A stretch of DNA of 64,000 bases from Apostichopus japonicus (taxonomy: Eukaryota > Echinodermata > Holothuroidea > Aspidochirotida > Stichopodidae), in assembly GCF_037975245.1 (NCBI RefSeq), contig NC_092572.1, positions 22,430,489 to 22,494,488 on the forward strand. The letters are read 5' to 3'. A program made the translations under genes and the position numbers. Under the pieces are notes generated by a model. The model was not told the origin of the DNA. It did not search any database and worked only from the letters and a program-made list of their open reading frames with translations. Shown in pieces: positions 1 through 40,800 of this stretch (position 1 is the first letter of the stretch; each line of letters begins with the position of its first letter).

Positions 1-21
1 TTGTTGACATTTGACAAATCA

Positions 22-141
22 TAATCATGGACGTTAAATATGAATCTAATAGACTGACTTCGGTCAGCTTGCGGCTTTGATAAGCCAATGATGGCTTCTT
101 CGCGAGTTCCTGCTTGCAGAGGATCTAAAATACATACATAC
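22..141 (+). mobile_element. SINE-A fragment (3' part)
   Basis: It shares GGACGTTAAAT, GACTTCGGTCAGCTTGC, GCGAGTTCCTGCTTGC and a CATA-repeat tail with the copies at 18585-18836 and 30533-30775. The tRNA-like head, if present, lies left of the window or has diverged. Confidence 0.75.
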
Positions 142-618
142 TGATTGTCAATGCATGAACTTGTGCCAGTGTACAGTTAGTCATCTTCAAATAGAGTGTA
201 GGGTCGGACACTTATTCTTCTAAGTCTTCATAAACCTGAATTATAATAATAATAATGGTATCCCACCGTATCCAATAACTTGTAAACCCCAACAAAATAT
301 CTACACAATGTCATGTTTTTTACTTGTTATCGCATTATTTACGTTTTTATTTTCAAGAACATTTAATCCTTCCCCTTTTGTGAGTTGATCAGTGTATTTA
401 CATTTACCAAACAGATACACAATTGACTGAGACTTTGGACTAGTTAGCGGGGGTGGGGGGGGGGGTGGAAGGGGGGTCTGATTCGGAGGACAACTATAGT
501 TTGTCGACCTTATTGCATACAGTACATGTAAAAACCCTGACCAGTTTATACGTACTTTGCTTGATAGATTTTTACTCATGACCATGGTTCTTTAATACAT
601 GCAACATTTCACTTTTAG

Positions 619-19012
<18,394 letters not shown>

Positions 19013-19980
19013 TTGGAATCAATTCCACCGTCGATGTCATCCAATAACATTCTCTCTCATTGCTGCAATGGCCAGATCATGAAACTTTCTTGTTACTGTT
19101 TAAAGGCTTAGAGCAGAGTACATATAGTTGTAGACATCTCAGGTTGTCGCCAGCCCTCCCAATTCTGTAAACTGTAACCATATCCAAGCTACTTGAAGTT
19201 TAAAGGCATTGAAGACTCGCCCCAAACCGCGTGTGGCCATCTGAAAAAGTTAACTGTCTGTTGCTTGTAAGTGACGTTTTGTTCGTATCGCTACAAAAAG
19301 CAGACAGTGATGAAACGTGATACCTTGTTATCTTTAGCTGGACCTGAGATGTCCATCGCTGTATAGTTTATACACTGTGCTGTGGGTATTGACCGCAGCT
19401 GTATGTACTAACTGTACACTAGTGTCTAATTACCGACGGTAGCAAGCTGTGTGTGTGTATTTTCTGGGATCGATGGTGGTGTTTAACACTTCTGTTACAC
19501 CTCATTCGAAACTAGGTCAGATTACCGGCCTTAGACGTTTCTTTTTGCGCGAGTCTTCACACCCTTTAACTAGGTAGCACCGCTACACGACCTGAGATGC
19601 AATAGTCTGCTTAATCTGTAGCCATATCAGTGCATCAGTGTCATATAGGAAGTATGAAAAATTTCACACATTGAAGATATTTATGATCATGATGAAACCT
19701 TAGATGAACACAGGATAATGAGAATCTTATTACATAAAACTTTGAATATTGTTGCAAATAAGCTCATTCTCTCGCGACTATCCTGAGCATCATAAAAGAT
19801 TTCCCAGCTTTCGTATGACTTAATTAAATGTGATGCTGCCAGTAAATGAAGCCAGTTATGTTAGTCTTCTTTGTTTTAGTTTTGCAAAAAAAAAAAATGA
19901 TATATTGACAAACAGTACAAATCCATTTATGTATTAATGGTATTAAAAATGTACATATTTAATAAAGTGCTTTAGTTTCT
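19013..19980 (+). other. Probable RTK1 3' UTR
   Basis: Non-coding sequence follows the RTK1 stop and contains a MITE (19204-19565). A canonical AATAAA at 19961-19966 is the most plausible poly(A) signal. This is inferred from position only. Confidence 0.45.
19204..19565. mobile_element. TTAA-flanked MITE, family A copy 2
   Basis: It has the same ends as copy 1, flanked by TTAA at both borders, 362 bp long. It lies within the probable RTK1 3' UTR, so it could be transcribed as part of the mRNA. Confidence 0.82.
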
Positions 19981-20389
19981 TTAATTATGTTTCATTCTAG
20001 TTTTAAAATCTTCATTTTGAAGACCAGTTCAATACCAGACATTAAAATACATGTTATTTTTATATTGCTATTTAAACATATAGATGTGAATATCTGTTTT
20101 GTACTTTAAGCTTTACATTAAAGGCAAAATATGGAATATATTAATAAGTTTAGAAAGCCACTGAATTGGAATAGGTTTGTTCATCTTATAAGATGTGAAT
20201 GCACTCCCAACGGCTTGCATTAAGACTGTTATTTGTTGGAAGTGAACAATCAAAGAAGTTGTTTGGAATAACCTGTTTTCATACTACTATCTGAAATGGT
20301 TTTCAGGTACTTCAAACTGCCTTCAAAGTAATGTAATCAGTTAGTCCATGGAGTGGTCTTTGGTCTTAAATGTTTTTCATCTATCAACT

Positions 20390-20830
20390 TCAATTCAATT
20401 TCTTTATTCCAGTATAAATTACAAAAGTTATAAATAGGACACATAATAATGATACACAAAAGACGTAAAAATGTACAATCATGAAAGCATGAACAAATAA
20501 GAAATAAGTTGGAGGATTAGAAGTTTGAAAGATTAAAAGGATTATAACAGAGATGCTTAGAACCCATTTTGAATATAAATGGCTGCTCTGTAGATAAATG
20601 AGTTCTTAAAAAGCATAATTCTAAAAGTTGGCAAGATAGTAGGATTACATAGATTGTACTTGTTGGTTCTATTGCACAGAGAGATCAACTTGGAGTGAAG
20701 TGGGTGATCTTTAGAACTATGTATATTCTTAGCTAGTCTTATGAATTCATTTTTAGCAGCAGTGTTTACTTTACCAACAAGGCTTTCATAGTCGAGATGA
20801 AATATATTTAAGCAGTATTTCATCTACGAT
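20390..20830 (-). mobile_element. LINE 3' end remnant
   Basis: An open minus-strand stretch at 20557-20823 contains HSSKDHPLHSKL and the NSFIYRAAIYIQN pattern found at the C-terminus of many non-LTR retrotransposon reverse transcriptases. The 3' end runs toward 20390. It is 5'-truncated. Confidence 0.6.
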
Positions 20831-22145
20831 AGCATGTTTTCACTTTTCTGTATAGGTTTTCTTGTCAGAAGTTTTCTATCATACAGGTATATATGACAAT
20901 CTTATTTTAATAAAGGAAATTGACAAGTGTATTTTTGTTTTCAATGTTCTAAAATTAAAGTTAGCAAGAAGCACTTTGATGACTGACTTGTTAACAAATC
21001 ATGTCACATGGTTGGGAATTTTTGGCTCTGTAGTAGAATTTCATTGCTTAAAAATCTGGTCCTTAGCATTGCTTTCCTGAATCAAAAGTTAATCTGCTCG
21101 TTAAGAGTATGCAACACTTAGAAGAGAGATGAAATTTGTTAGCTTTCTTGTCTAGAGGAACTCAGAAGCCAAAACGATGACAATTACTTTTAAAGTTTCT
21201 AAATGTTTTTAATTTGCGATCACTGTTTGAAATAAATGCAAGGTATATGATGTGTATGGATTATCCTCATTGCGCACTCACATCGGTCTGGGACTGTCAC
21301 TTTAAAAAAAAAAACAATAATGACTTCATCGAATCTTGTGCACAACAGGTCCTTACACTCAACCCAAGCATGTGATTCATTTTAGACTGTTTTACCGTTA
21401 CACAGGTTTAACATTTTCATTCTCTGTGAACCAACCACCTGTAGAAGGCAGAAAGTGTAATAAACTGTCCCAAATTTAATAACTCAAAGTGTAATAACGT
21501 TGGTATTTTGCTTTATTTATTTTAGTCTGGACTTGATTATATTTAGATAAGTGTGTTATTATAGGACTTCCGTACTTTACAATTGTGCGAAAAAATGTGA
21601 AGCAATCTCCTCTTACAACGCAAGTTCGATTCGTGGGTAGGTGCCTGACCTTGTAACCTTGTGCTTGCGTGATAGATGACGTCATAGCCCTAACGTCAGA
21701 GGTCAAAGGTTGAAAAACCTAAACTTGGTTTTTAGCCGTTTTTCTGCTTGTCAACATATAGGGAAAAGCTGTTACACCACACGTTATGTAGGGAATGATA
21801 ACACAGCTAGAATATTCCTGTTTGGATTGATGGTTGTGTTGAAAGGGAAGCGTAGGTCAGAGGTAAAAATTTTTACCCAACTTTGATACCCTTCATGAAA
21901 CAACGTGGATGGTATCTCCTTCCTTTAAAAGATCCTAATAATGAGGATTTCATATCCTTCCTATCCTCTTTTCCTGCTAAAGTTTTAACTTAGCTATAAA
22001 CAAAAGACTGGATTCCAGCTAGTTAACAACCAGATACATTCAAAAGTAACCCAACAATCACTTCCATTATGGAGGAGATGAGATCTGCACCTCCATGGAT
22101 TGTACCTGCGTCCTTGTGGAAGGCATAAGTGGGTTCAGAAGTTAA

Positions 22146-22504
22146 AAGTCATCAAAGACTCACCCAAAACCCCTCGTGGCATGCTCTGAAAAAGTTAACT
22201 TTCCGTTGCTTGCAAATGACGTTTTTATCTTGTCACTACAAAATGCAGACAGTAATGAAACGTGATACCTTGTTATCTTTAACTGGACCTGAGATGTCCA
22301 TCGCTGCTATGTACACTGTGTTGTGGGTATTGACCGTAGCTGTATGTATTGTCTGTACCCTAGTGTCTAAGAACCGACGGTAGCAAGCTGTGTGTGTATT
22401 TTCTGGGATCGATGGTGGTGTCTAACACTTCTGTTACATCTCATTTGAAACTAGGTCAGATTACCGGCATGAGATGTTTCTTTGTGCGCGAGTCTTCACA
22501 CCCT
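22146..22504. mobile_element. TTAA MITE, family A copy 3
   Basis: It aligns along its length with copies 1 and 2. The left flank is TTAA, the right flank is mutated to TTATTAA, and the left terminal repeat has decayed, so it is the oldest full-length copy. Confidence 0.8.
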
Positions 22505-23845
22505 TTATTAATCCAACCTATGATGCACTCTGACGTATCCGCTGGTTTAACTCTTTTAATTAACCAAACGAACACGCAAAACAAAACTCATGAGAACGGG
22601 CTTATATATATATATACGTCTTTATTCTAAACGAGTAAATGCCGAACTGAATATGAGTTGATACATATTGGTGTATATACAATGAATGATATAAATGATA
22701 TGTAGGTCATAAGGTCAGCGGACAGACCAACGGGTGGTTTCGAAGAACCCTGAGAAGACTACATCAGAATACACAAACTTTATCAATATACTACACACGC
22801 ACTGACTAAATCATGGAAAGAGTTATGCTAAAATCTTATGATCAAATGCTACATTACCTTGATTCAGTAAAACAGTAATCGAGGCTTAGCAACCAATGAC
22901 AAGTGCGTATAGATGTACATGTTTTACGCCTTGCTGTGCAGCCTGATTACATCATCAGACTACATTGTTATGCCATCATACTAAAAACGGTTCTCTAGTT
23001 TTGTACAGACATCATATCAAATGACCAAAATTGAAATCCTTATTTCTAATTCACGTGACTGATTACGTTGTCTTGACCTTCATGGCTAAGGTCAAGTTTA
23101 CCTGTAAGTCATGTGACTGGTGACGTACGTCGTCCTGATTCTGGACTGAGAACAATTTTCCGAGTTTGGTACTTTTATTTGTAAACTAACGATGATGCAA
23201 ACTATTTTCTCTTACCACATTAAATATCATATTAGCATATCTCGGTTATGTGTTTGACGTGTTTTGCAGATTTAGGGCAACTATGAGGACTTCTGGAAAA
23301 AACAACTCTACCGCACTTCTATATTATTCAGCCTGATATGTACACTACCGCACAGTTTCATTTCTTAAAATATGAAAGTAAAGTCGCAATTTATCCGTGA
23401 CTTTTACACAACAACATTATTACAATTAGACTGTGCTTAATTACATTAGGAACTATTAGTAACACTTGACTTACACCGGTGCCTTCTTTGATTGGGTACG
23501 ACCTACGCTATACATACTGCTGAAGGAAGTATCTAAAGTTTCTTAATGCTTAGACGACCTTAATTAAAAAAAGTTCACTAATTCATACGAAGTTTTACTT
23601 TCACGATGGAAAACCTGCAGAATATATTAGCATCTCTTTCTTAAAAAAGCGAAACTTTCACTTTTCATAGCAATTAGTATATGTGATATCGTTGTTAATG
23701 ATTTAGCTTAATCATCAATGAAACAATTAACTTGCTTCATGTTTTCATGTCAGTTTCTCATATCCTCCCTAACATCGAAGAAGTTTCGGCTATAACATCC
23801 GTACATAATGCAGGAAAACAGTTCTCAAGTAGCCTAGCCATCAAA

Positions 23846-32839
<8,994 letters not shown>

Positions 32840-32934
32840 TCTACTCTACAAAACTAGACTGAGTCAGAAACACTCACAAAAAGTATTGTTTAAACCTTGT
32901 GCGCAAAATGTAGATATACGCTGAAGCGCTTTTA

Positions 32935-33305
32935 CGTTATACTTTTCGTACTGCGCAATCATAATAAAACTGACATTTGATATAGCGCAAATTTCCATGA
33001 AAAATGCTCAAATGCGCTTAACGAAAGTGTAATAGTAGGCCTAAACTAATACTAATAATGAAAACTAATAAAAGTTTATCCATGGACTACTTTAAACATA
33101 GAGGTTTTTAAACCTAGCTTTAAATGACTTAACAGAAGTGGGCTGTCTGATTGTGATATCCGTGTTGTTCCATAGACGAGGTGCAAACACAGAAAGGGCA
33201 CGATTGCTAGCTGATTTGAGATTTGATCGAATTGAATGTAAAAGATCGAGAGATGTCGAACGAAGCTGTCTAGAAGGGCTATGATCGACAAGCATGTCCC
33301 GGATG
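32935..33305 (-). mobile_element. LINE 3' end remnant
   Basis: On the minus strand one frame reads SRQLRSTSLDLLHSIR then ALSVFAPRLWN and SFKARFKNLY, the typical end of non-LTR reverse transcriptases. It is followed by an untranslated tail with AGCGCA near 32980. It is 5'-truncated. Confidence 0.78.
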
Positions 33306-33339
33306 TATTATGGCAGCCGATTCACACAGAGATTACAGT

Positions 33340-33602
33340 AACTACTGTAAATCTTAAGTTTTGTACCACAGTAAATACTGGATCGTGCTGACAAATCTGA
33401 TAAATCGGTAGCATGTGCTATTAGGTTTACAGTAAGAACGGAGGATATTTGTAATTCCAACAAATCCCAAACAACTGGATTTGTTGGAATTACACATATC
33501 CTTAGTTCTTACTGTAATCCTAAAAGCACATGCTACCGAATTATAGCACGATCCAGTTTTTACTGTGGTACAAAACTGTAAGATTTAGAGTAGTAACAGT
33601 GT
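33340..33602. repeat. Long near-perfect hairpin
   Basis: The arms of about 120 bases (33340-33465 and 33485-33602) are complementary with few mismatches, for example GTACCACAGTAAATACTGGA with its counterpart near 33553. The loop is only about 15 bases. It is either a foldback transposon or a structured RNA locus. Confidence 0.85.
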
Positions 33603-34261
33603 GTTCTCTATGTGTATCGGGTGATTGTAGAGACATATATTCAGTGTTTTGTAGTCACGTGTAGTCACTTGCAGATAAAGCCAGCTCAAACCACAATTGC
33701 ATGGCCTCTATCTGCTACATATACATATGCACCGTACACTCACAGAACGAAATGTAAAAACTGCTATGTAAGACAAGTCGGGTATAAAACTAGTATATAA
33801 GGTATACCCGTCGTTAAACGTCAGCTAAATTAAGTTAAATAAGTTATGAGTTTCAACAGCTACTAGTAAAACTGTACAATATCCATCTTTCGTAAAAAAT
33901 GTCTTAAAAATGAAACAACATGTAGCCAAGATAACTATAAATGATATCGTGGAACCCTCCGCAATAATAAAGGATCCATTATATTACAGCATCACATCTC
34001 AAGTAGTTTTAATCTGATTTCGAGATTGATAAGATTTGGTTTCTTCACCCTAAGAGTCCTTGAAACTGATGCACTTTTCCCAAAAAGACTTCTTGAAGTC
34101 ACGCCGATGTTTGACTGTAGAAGGTATGAAAAAGCCGTTTGGGTTAGCAAATCCTCACGTGACAGTATTTCTCAAGAGAACCGTTTTGTACACAGTTTAA
34201 TATGTCGAGCAATGTCATCATGCATGATACAGCCCAATGAATGAGGTATCTTGTGGACCGG

Positions 34262-34460
34262 GAAACCCTATGGTTATGGTTAACACCTAGGGTTAACCCT
34301 ATAACCCCTAACCTTAACGAGAACAATAACATAAACAATAACAATAACCCTTACAATAACAATGACCCTACAAATAACAATTACCTCAACGTTAACCCTA
34401 ACAACAACCCTAACAATAACCCTTACAATAACAATAACCATAACCCTAGCAATAACAATT
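34262..34460 (+). repeat. Degenerate AACCCT/AACAAT hexanucleotide array
   Basis: Interspersed units of AACCCT, AACAAT and CCTTACAAT occur, with a cluster of AACCCTA motifs at the left end. AACCCT is the complement of the metazoan telomere repeat. The region is internal to the window and heavily mutated. Confidence 0.85.
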
Positions 34461-35568
34461 CGTCAAAGTTCGTCAAAGTAAATACGTTATTACTTCTCCT
34501 ATAATATATTAATCTAAAAAGCCTTTCTAAATTGCGAAAGTAAAACATGGAAACATCATTTCTATATTTGGAGACATTTTGGAGGATTATTAAAGCAATT
34601 TACAGGAAATGTACAGATAACGTCTCCGAATGGTTAAGGAAACATTCACTTCTTTCGAGCAGTTTATCTACCATTGCAAATATAATTCTATACAGGCTAT
34701 TTTGGGCGGAATCTGTGAGAACAATCGATGAAATCACATCACTGGACTGAAGGATAGAACTAAACCACTGAGCAACATCAGCGAGATCGCCATCGCCGCC
34801 ATCTATTAAAATAACATATGTAATGCCCACCACTTTCGTGGATTTTCCCATCACACTAACAAAATTAGATGAAACTCGGAATCGGGAAGCTCGCCCCCAC
34901 CTAAAATGAAAAGTACTAGGCCCTATATCAGACAGCAATTCTGAGTCAAACCCTGGTTCATCGGATCTTTAATTTATTAATTGTTTGAGGTAGCAATCTT
35001 GGCCCCGTAGATTTTAAAAGGATAAAACAACAACAAAAACAACAAAGTCATTATCCAGGTAGACTGAATAAAGTGCAACACTGATATTAGGCCAAATAAA
35101 AAGTAAAACGGCTTGCCATACGGCCTTGTCTCTTTCGTGTTTTGTTCCTTGCATATAGAGAGAGTTTATCTCCTCATGTTTATCTCCTCATGGCGTGTTG
35201 ATTTGCGAGGTAGACATATAGCTATGTGTAATGGCGAAACCATAGGGGTATCCCTCATACTGCTGTGAATAGTACAAACAGCAATATTCAATGGGTCACG
35301 TATTGATCCACCCCCGCTAGTTGCTTGGCAACGGGGAGCATCAATGCGTGTCTTTTGTACGGTAAACACACACTCGCAATAAAACAGCTTGACAACGGGA
35401 CATACCAGGTTTGATTACAAGTAACGCTGAACGTATATAGTACCGCACAGACGTAAAGACAAAATACTACAAGAAAACGTTCGTTTTTTTTTCTCTCACG
35501 AGTCATTTTGGAGGAAATAATATAGTAACATTCAAGTGATCTGGTTTGGCAGAAGATCCGGTACCAGG

Positions 35569-35693
35569 ATGGTGAAACGTCACATCAGTCGCGAGTCGAC
35601 CAAGTCGATGGATAGTGCTAACCAAGCCTTGCTAGCACAAAACTTTCCAAGCTTTAACTGCATATGTGAATTGTGTCATTGCGGCTGCATAAC
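35569..35693 (+). CDS. SAXO-like exon 1 with Cys-rich N-terminus
   Basis: The exon encodes about 41 residues ending [11 protein letters not shown], with a perfect GTAAGT donor in phase 2. Without splicing it would stop at once (TAA), so the donor is needed. A 28-residue N-terminal extension precedes the Cys motif, which in vertebrate SAXO proteins lies almost at the N-terminus. Confidence 0.8.
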
Positions 35694-37819
35694 GTAAGTT
35701 TAATACATCGGTATTCTTTATCTTCAAATAAGTTGAAATATATATAATCTGACAACAATAAAGCAATACATTTTGCAAGCAGTGAACTCTCTGTGTATAC
35801 CACGATAATGAAATTGTTGCAACACTTACACGATACGGCAACAGTTGGCTTGTGTAAAACTTTGTAAAGTAGGCGTATGATTAGTTGGCTTTGTCGCATA
35901 CTCGTAAGGACGAAGCACCGCCCCTACTGCTCGTGTGTTACACCACCTGAAATATTGTCACCAGAAACAACAAAAACCTCTATCGAAATTTTTCCGTCTG
36001 TAACTCCAGATCAGAGCTCCTACTTCTGATATTGTTTTCTTTTTCCTCTATTACCATAGCTTATGTTTATTTTTGGCCGTAAGCGAAGTACGTATAGATA
36101 AAAAAAAAAAAAACTATGCTGCTTGGATCTTCTTGTTTTCGCACCCGATACTCATAGCTAGTACAGTAACTAATCATACTTTACAAAGTTTTACACGAGC
36201 CGACTGTTGTTCGTATCTTGTAAGTGTTGCAACAATTTCCTTATCGTGGTTTACACAGTGAGTTCACTGCATGCAAATGTATTGCGTTGGGTTGTGGAAC
36301 ATGAACAGTAGTAACTGTACTAGCTATGAGTATTGGCTGTGTTTTCATGTTATCCTCCTTATGTGCGTTATATCAGCTTCATATATTAATGAAGTTGAAA
36401 ATAGCTTGCATGTTAAACTCGATAATGAAAATAAGAAAACGTACAACACCATTATCCTTTAGACTCTTGACCCCTCCCTCTATCCTCTGCCCTTCATCTC
36501 CTTCATAAATGACTCTAAATTAGGTATTGCCAATTATACAGACCGATGTCAATTTCTTCCGGTCTTGTCAAAAGTGTTTGTAAAGCATGATTTGCTATGT
36601 AAAGCTCAATCAGATTTCGGAACAAACTTTCATGCGAAACAGCATTGATAAAATTAACGATTAGTTGTAGACTTGCCCTGCTTAGGGTAAAAATACCATT
36701 TTTAGTTACTGATACTTCTATTTTATTCTATAATTAAGGGTCATATTTTAACATTTTGAGATTATTGTGGTCTCGTATGGGGGGGGGGGGGGCGTACAAT
36801 GCTGGGAGCAAGGAAATAATTCGAAAGTTACAGAAGAGTGCTGCAATGATATTTTTAAATGCTTCTTACCATGGCAGGTCGACTTTGATATTTCATGAAT
36901 TAGGATGGAACGTATATAAAGCAAAAAAGAATGACAAGGGTAACTAAATTATAAATGATATTACCCCATCTTACTTAAAAGAATTATTTACCGCGATAAC
37001 GGAATTTACCATAACCATTTGCTAATATCCTCATAGTCTAAGAATTTCTACATCGCAGGGGACATACTGAATTCCGGAGAAGTATATTAAAATACTTAGC
37101 GGCAGAATAATTTAATGAGCTAGATCCTAAGACAAAAGCATGCTAACACTCTTTTTAAAGTTTTAAACAAATGATTGCTAATGTTTTGTAATGTTTTTTT
37201 TACCAGACCTTGATATGTTTTATCTACTAGTTGTACTTCTATTCCAGTGTTCATTGTGAGTTTATTTTGTGTTTTATTCTTATTTTACTCTGTTATTTAA
37301 AAGTTTATATGTTCTAATTTCTGATTTCTTAATTATAAATTATGTTTGAGGGGCCTCATGTAAGATAAGCGTTTTGTATCGCTAAATGAGTTTTACCGTT
37401 GAAAGTTGAAATAAATGATGCAGCCATTTTCTATCTCAATAAATTGTAATTATACAGGAGACAGAAACACAGCAAGACATGTAGGAGACAGCCTGTAAGG
37501 AAACAGACTCCGGGTACAATCGGACATCATAAAGATTGTCTCATGACACACTATCAACAGGTATATAAAGCCCCCGGTCAAGCTGAAAGGACACTACCGT
37601 TAATACCACCGCCAACACCACGTGACCCAAACCCACCACCAATGCAGTTTGCTACAACACAAAGGTCGGAGTACAGACAACATGGCGAGGTTAAACGGAC
37701 CGAACCAATCAAACTCGTGAGTAACATATATGTTATTTACAATCCAATGCTATATATATATATATATATATATAAACAGTATATATATATATATATATAT
37801 ATACAGTATATATACAGTA

Positions 37820-37891
<72 letters not shown>

Positions 37892-40800
37892 TATATAGTG
37901 CAAACAAATACTTTTGTGTAATGATGATCGGAAAATCTCTCTAAGATTTGTTCAATCTATCATTGCGTAATTTTTCAATGGCTTGATCAGGATTCACCAG
38001 AATGACGTAAATTTTACTTGTTGAAATCTCCAGTCAAAACGTTCGTAAAGGAATAATTTCCCAAACATTTTTCGGTCTTATTCCTGTAATTTGGTATAAT
38101 AGTTCGTTAAAGTGACTTAGAATGCACATTTTACCTCTTGCACTCTGTCAATTTCGGGCGATTTCGTTCAGACTGTTTTGATTAAAATAGTGTTTGCAAA
38201 ATTTGCTACACTTTATTTTCAAGTACGGGCTGCTACAGTGTCAAACGCATGTTAAAAACGGTTAAACACGGCAAGCCGAGTTGCCGTACACCAGTTTATA
38301 TGGTAAATTACAAAAAAAGGACAATTTTTAAAATGGTAATTGTGTTTGGGAGCACTATTCAGTGAGATATCATATATGATCTATCACAGGCAGAAAATTA
38401 TGAGCGCAGTAACGATCCAGTGGATGGTGTCACTGCCTATAAGGAGTCGTTTCCGGCTCACACCAACTTGCCGCGGATTCTGCCAATCAAGGGCAGGCCA
38501 CCACAACAACCGAAGTTGGCATTAGCCGCTTTCGACGCCAGAACCAGCCACAAGGAACAATTCAGGAAATGGAATACAAAACCGGTGGCGCCCTTTACAG
38601 ATTTACCATCATTTGCAGGTAGGAAACGTAAAGTGTTTTGATTTTGCACTTTAACAGTTCTTCGCTACGAAAGCCCATTGAGTCACACCCCCACCCCCCC
38701 CCCCCCAATCATAATAACGACTTACTAATTCGTAATTACGAAATAATAATCTGTTATTACGAATTAAAATTGCGTATTGCGATAATACCATAATATATCG
38801 ACTTAATTTACACACTAACTATAGCTCATTCCACTGACCCTAATTAAATTTCGTTGCAAACCCGATTTTGGAACGTTGTTCACCACACTCCGCGGCTAGC
38901 TAAGTCTCAAAGGGACAAACAGCAAGTTCTCAGTTAATCTTTAGGGGTTCGTGAACGAATATGGCAGCCAACATTGTCAAAGTTCAGGTAAATAAGGATT
39001 CTCGCGCGATTAACACAGTGCATCGACCGATTCTAGCAGATTAATAATTCGTAATTACGAATTAATTTTTTTTTTTGGCACTAATAGGATATCGTACTTC
39101 GCTATCATGTATCCCTCCACAACACTTGTCGTTAGGAGCAATGAACCATAATCATCAGTCAGATGCAGCACGTATGTTTGCTGTTTGAGTTTCGTCACCA
39201 CATGGGTAGTGTTAGTGGGTTATTACTGGCCTGGCTAGCCTGATGCAGTACGTATGTTTGCTGTTTGAGTTTCGTCACCACATGGGTAGTGTTAGTGGGT
39301 TATTACTGGCCTGGCTAGCCTGATGCAGTACGTATGTTTGCTGTAGGAGTTTCGTCACCACATGGGTAGTGTTAGTGGGTTATTACTGGCCTGGCTAGCC
39401 TGATGCAGTACGTATGTTTGCTGTAGGAGTTTCGTCACCACATGGGTAGTGTAAGTGAGTTATTACTGGCCTGGCTAGCTGGATACAGTACTATGTTCGA
39501 TGATATCTTCATAACTATTTTTTTCTGAAATATTGTTACTTTCAACTCTGTACCTGTGGTACGTACACGTGTCTTTAATTAGCAGAGCAGTGAATGAACA
39601 AAATCACGCATTAATAGTAAAACAGTTTGCTCTTTAACAGTTTCCACATTTAGTATTTGTCTAACTTGTAGCCTGTAGATTACAAATGATAGGCTTTCAT
39701 CTTGTTTATTATGCTAGTTTTTAACTGTTTTATTTCTTGAAATAACCATTAACCGAACCCTTTATGTAATACTCGTTGCAGGTTCCGTGCTCTTTCCTGG
39801 TAAGACTTTAGGTGAACTCCAATCAACCTCTCAGTATGACTTCTCTGGGCTGACTAGAACAGAGAAACCAGAGAAAATGGCATCTGCCGCTGACAACATC
39901 GTACTTGACGGTGAGCAGCTTATCTTTTATGTTTCTTTCTTTGAGGGAGACTCGGGGTGACAGGGAAGGGGAGCGGCTGGAATTCTATGGAATCAATTGG
40001 GGGGGGGGGGAGCATACTACAGAAGACATTCAATAGGAATAATTAACATACATGACATAACAGTTGCATTCTTATGGGTTCATTGGGTCTGGAATTAGTT
40101 AAATGGGGTTAGGGTTATGGGGTATGATTTATCCGGAATTAGGTCTGGGTCTGGAAGACCCAATCATCCTTTGTACTGCTATACTGAGTCAATGATTATA
40201 CCAGATTTAATCTTTCTTAACATCAGAAAGATACTGTAACACTGGAATTGGTTATTACCTCCTTTGTGTGAGTTTTATTCGACCCCCCTGCAACCCCTGC
40301 AAGCAATAATTATTGTGCATTCCCTACCTACAAGAGCACTTATTTTCCAAGGGGTACATATTATTAATTTAAAGACGCAAATTTCAGGAACACTTGTCCC
40401 CCATTTCCTATTACTGCTGCTCGTGTAATATGGTATATGTATTTGATGATCATAGATTGATACATATTGGCTTTTATGAACAAATGTGTTGATAGCACAT
40501 ATAATATATGTCAGTTTTTTTACGATGATAATTCAAACTGTCCCATGCAAGGTTAAAAGTCGAACAGATGTTAATGTTACGCTTCCCACCAATCTTAGGA
40601 AGGGACAATAATGTCAAATAAACTAGTTGCTTGAGTTATGAGAGACCCTATATAGCTGTTAAAGTTAGTCAGCTCGTACCCCCGTTCCCACACATGCTCC
40701 CGACATCGCGACAACCTTCGGCCTTCTGTCATACTGCGCTCATGTTCTGATCATATTACCAGCATTAGATGTGGTAGAAGTCCTTTTTTTACAAAGTTAA

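Larger units (their letters stand above)
19981..23845. other. Intergenic region between RTK1 and RTK2
   Basis: No exon with coding support is seen here. It holds a LINE tail on the minus strand (about 20390-20830), a MITE copy (22146-22504) and otherwise unremarkable AT-rich DNA. The RTK2 promoter must lie at its right end, but no clear TATA box or other motif stands out. Confidence 0.5.
32840..35568. other. Intergenic region between RTK2 and the SAXO-like gene
   Basis: No supported exon is seen. It contains a LINE tail (32935-33300), a long hairpin (33340-33602) and a degenerate telomere-like array (34262-34460). An AATAAA at 32963-32968 could serve RTK2 but sits at the LINE end. A 112-codon minus-strand ORF near 34600-34938 has no recognisable family. 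Confidence 0.5.

Noticed and set aside
301-585. 94-codon minus-strand ORF with a proline run
   Set aside because: The run comes from a poly-G tract. No family, splice context or conservation sign supports it.
22129-22383. 84-codon ORF with a hydrophobic end
   Set aside because: It lies inside MITE family A copy 3, and the frame is not open in the sister copies.
34262-34460. True chromosome end
   Set aside because: The telomere-like motifs are degenerate and flanked by genes on both sides.
34600-34938. 112-codon minus-strand ORF
   Set aside because: It has no recognisable motif, a non-ATG start in the open stretch and no splice partners. It is kept only as a remark on the intergenic region.
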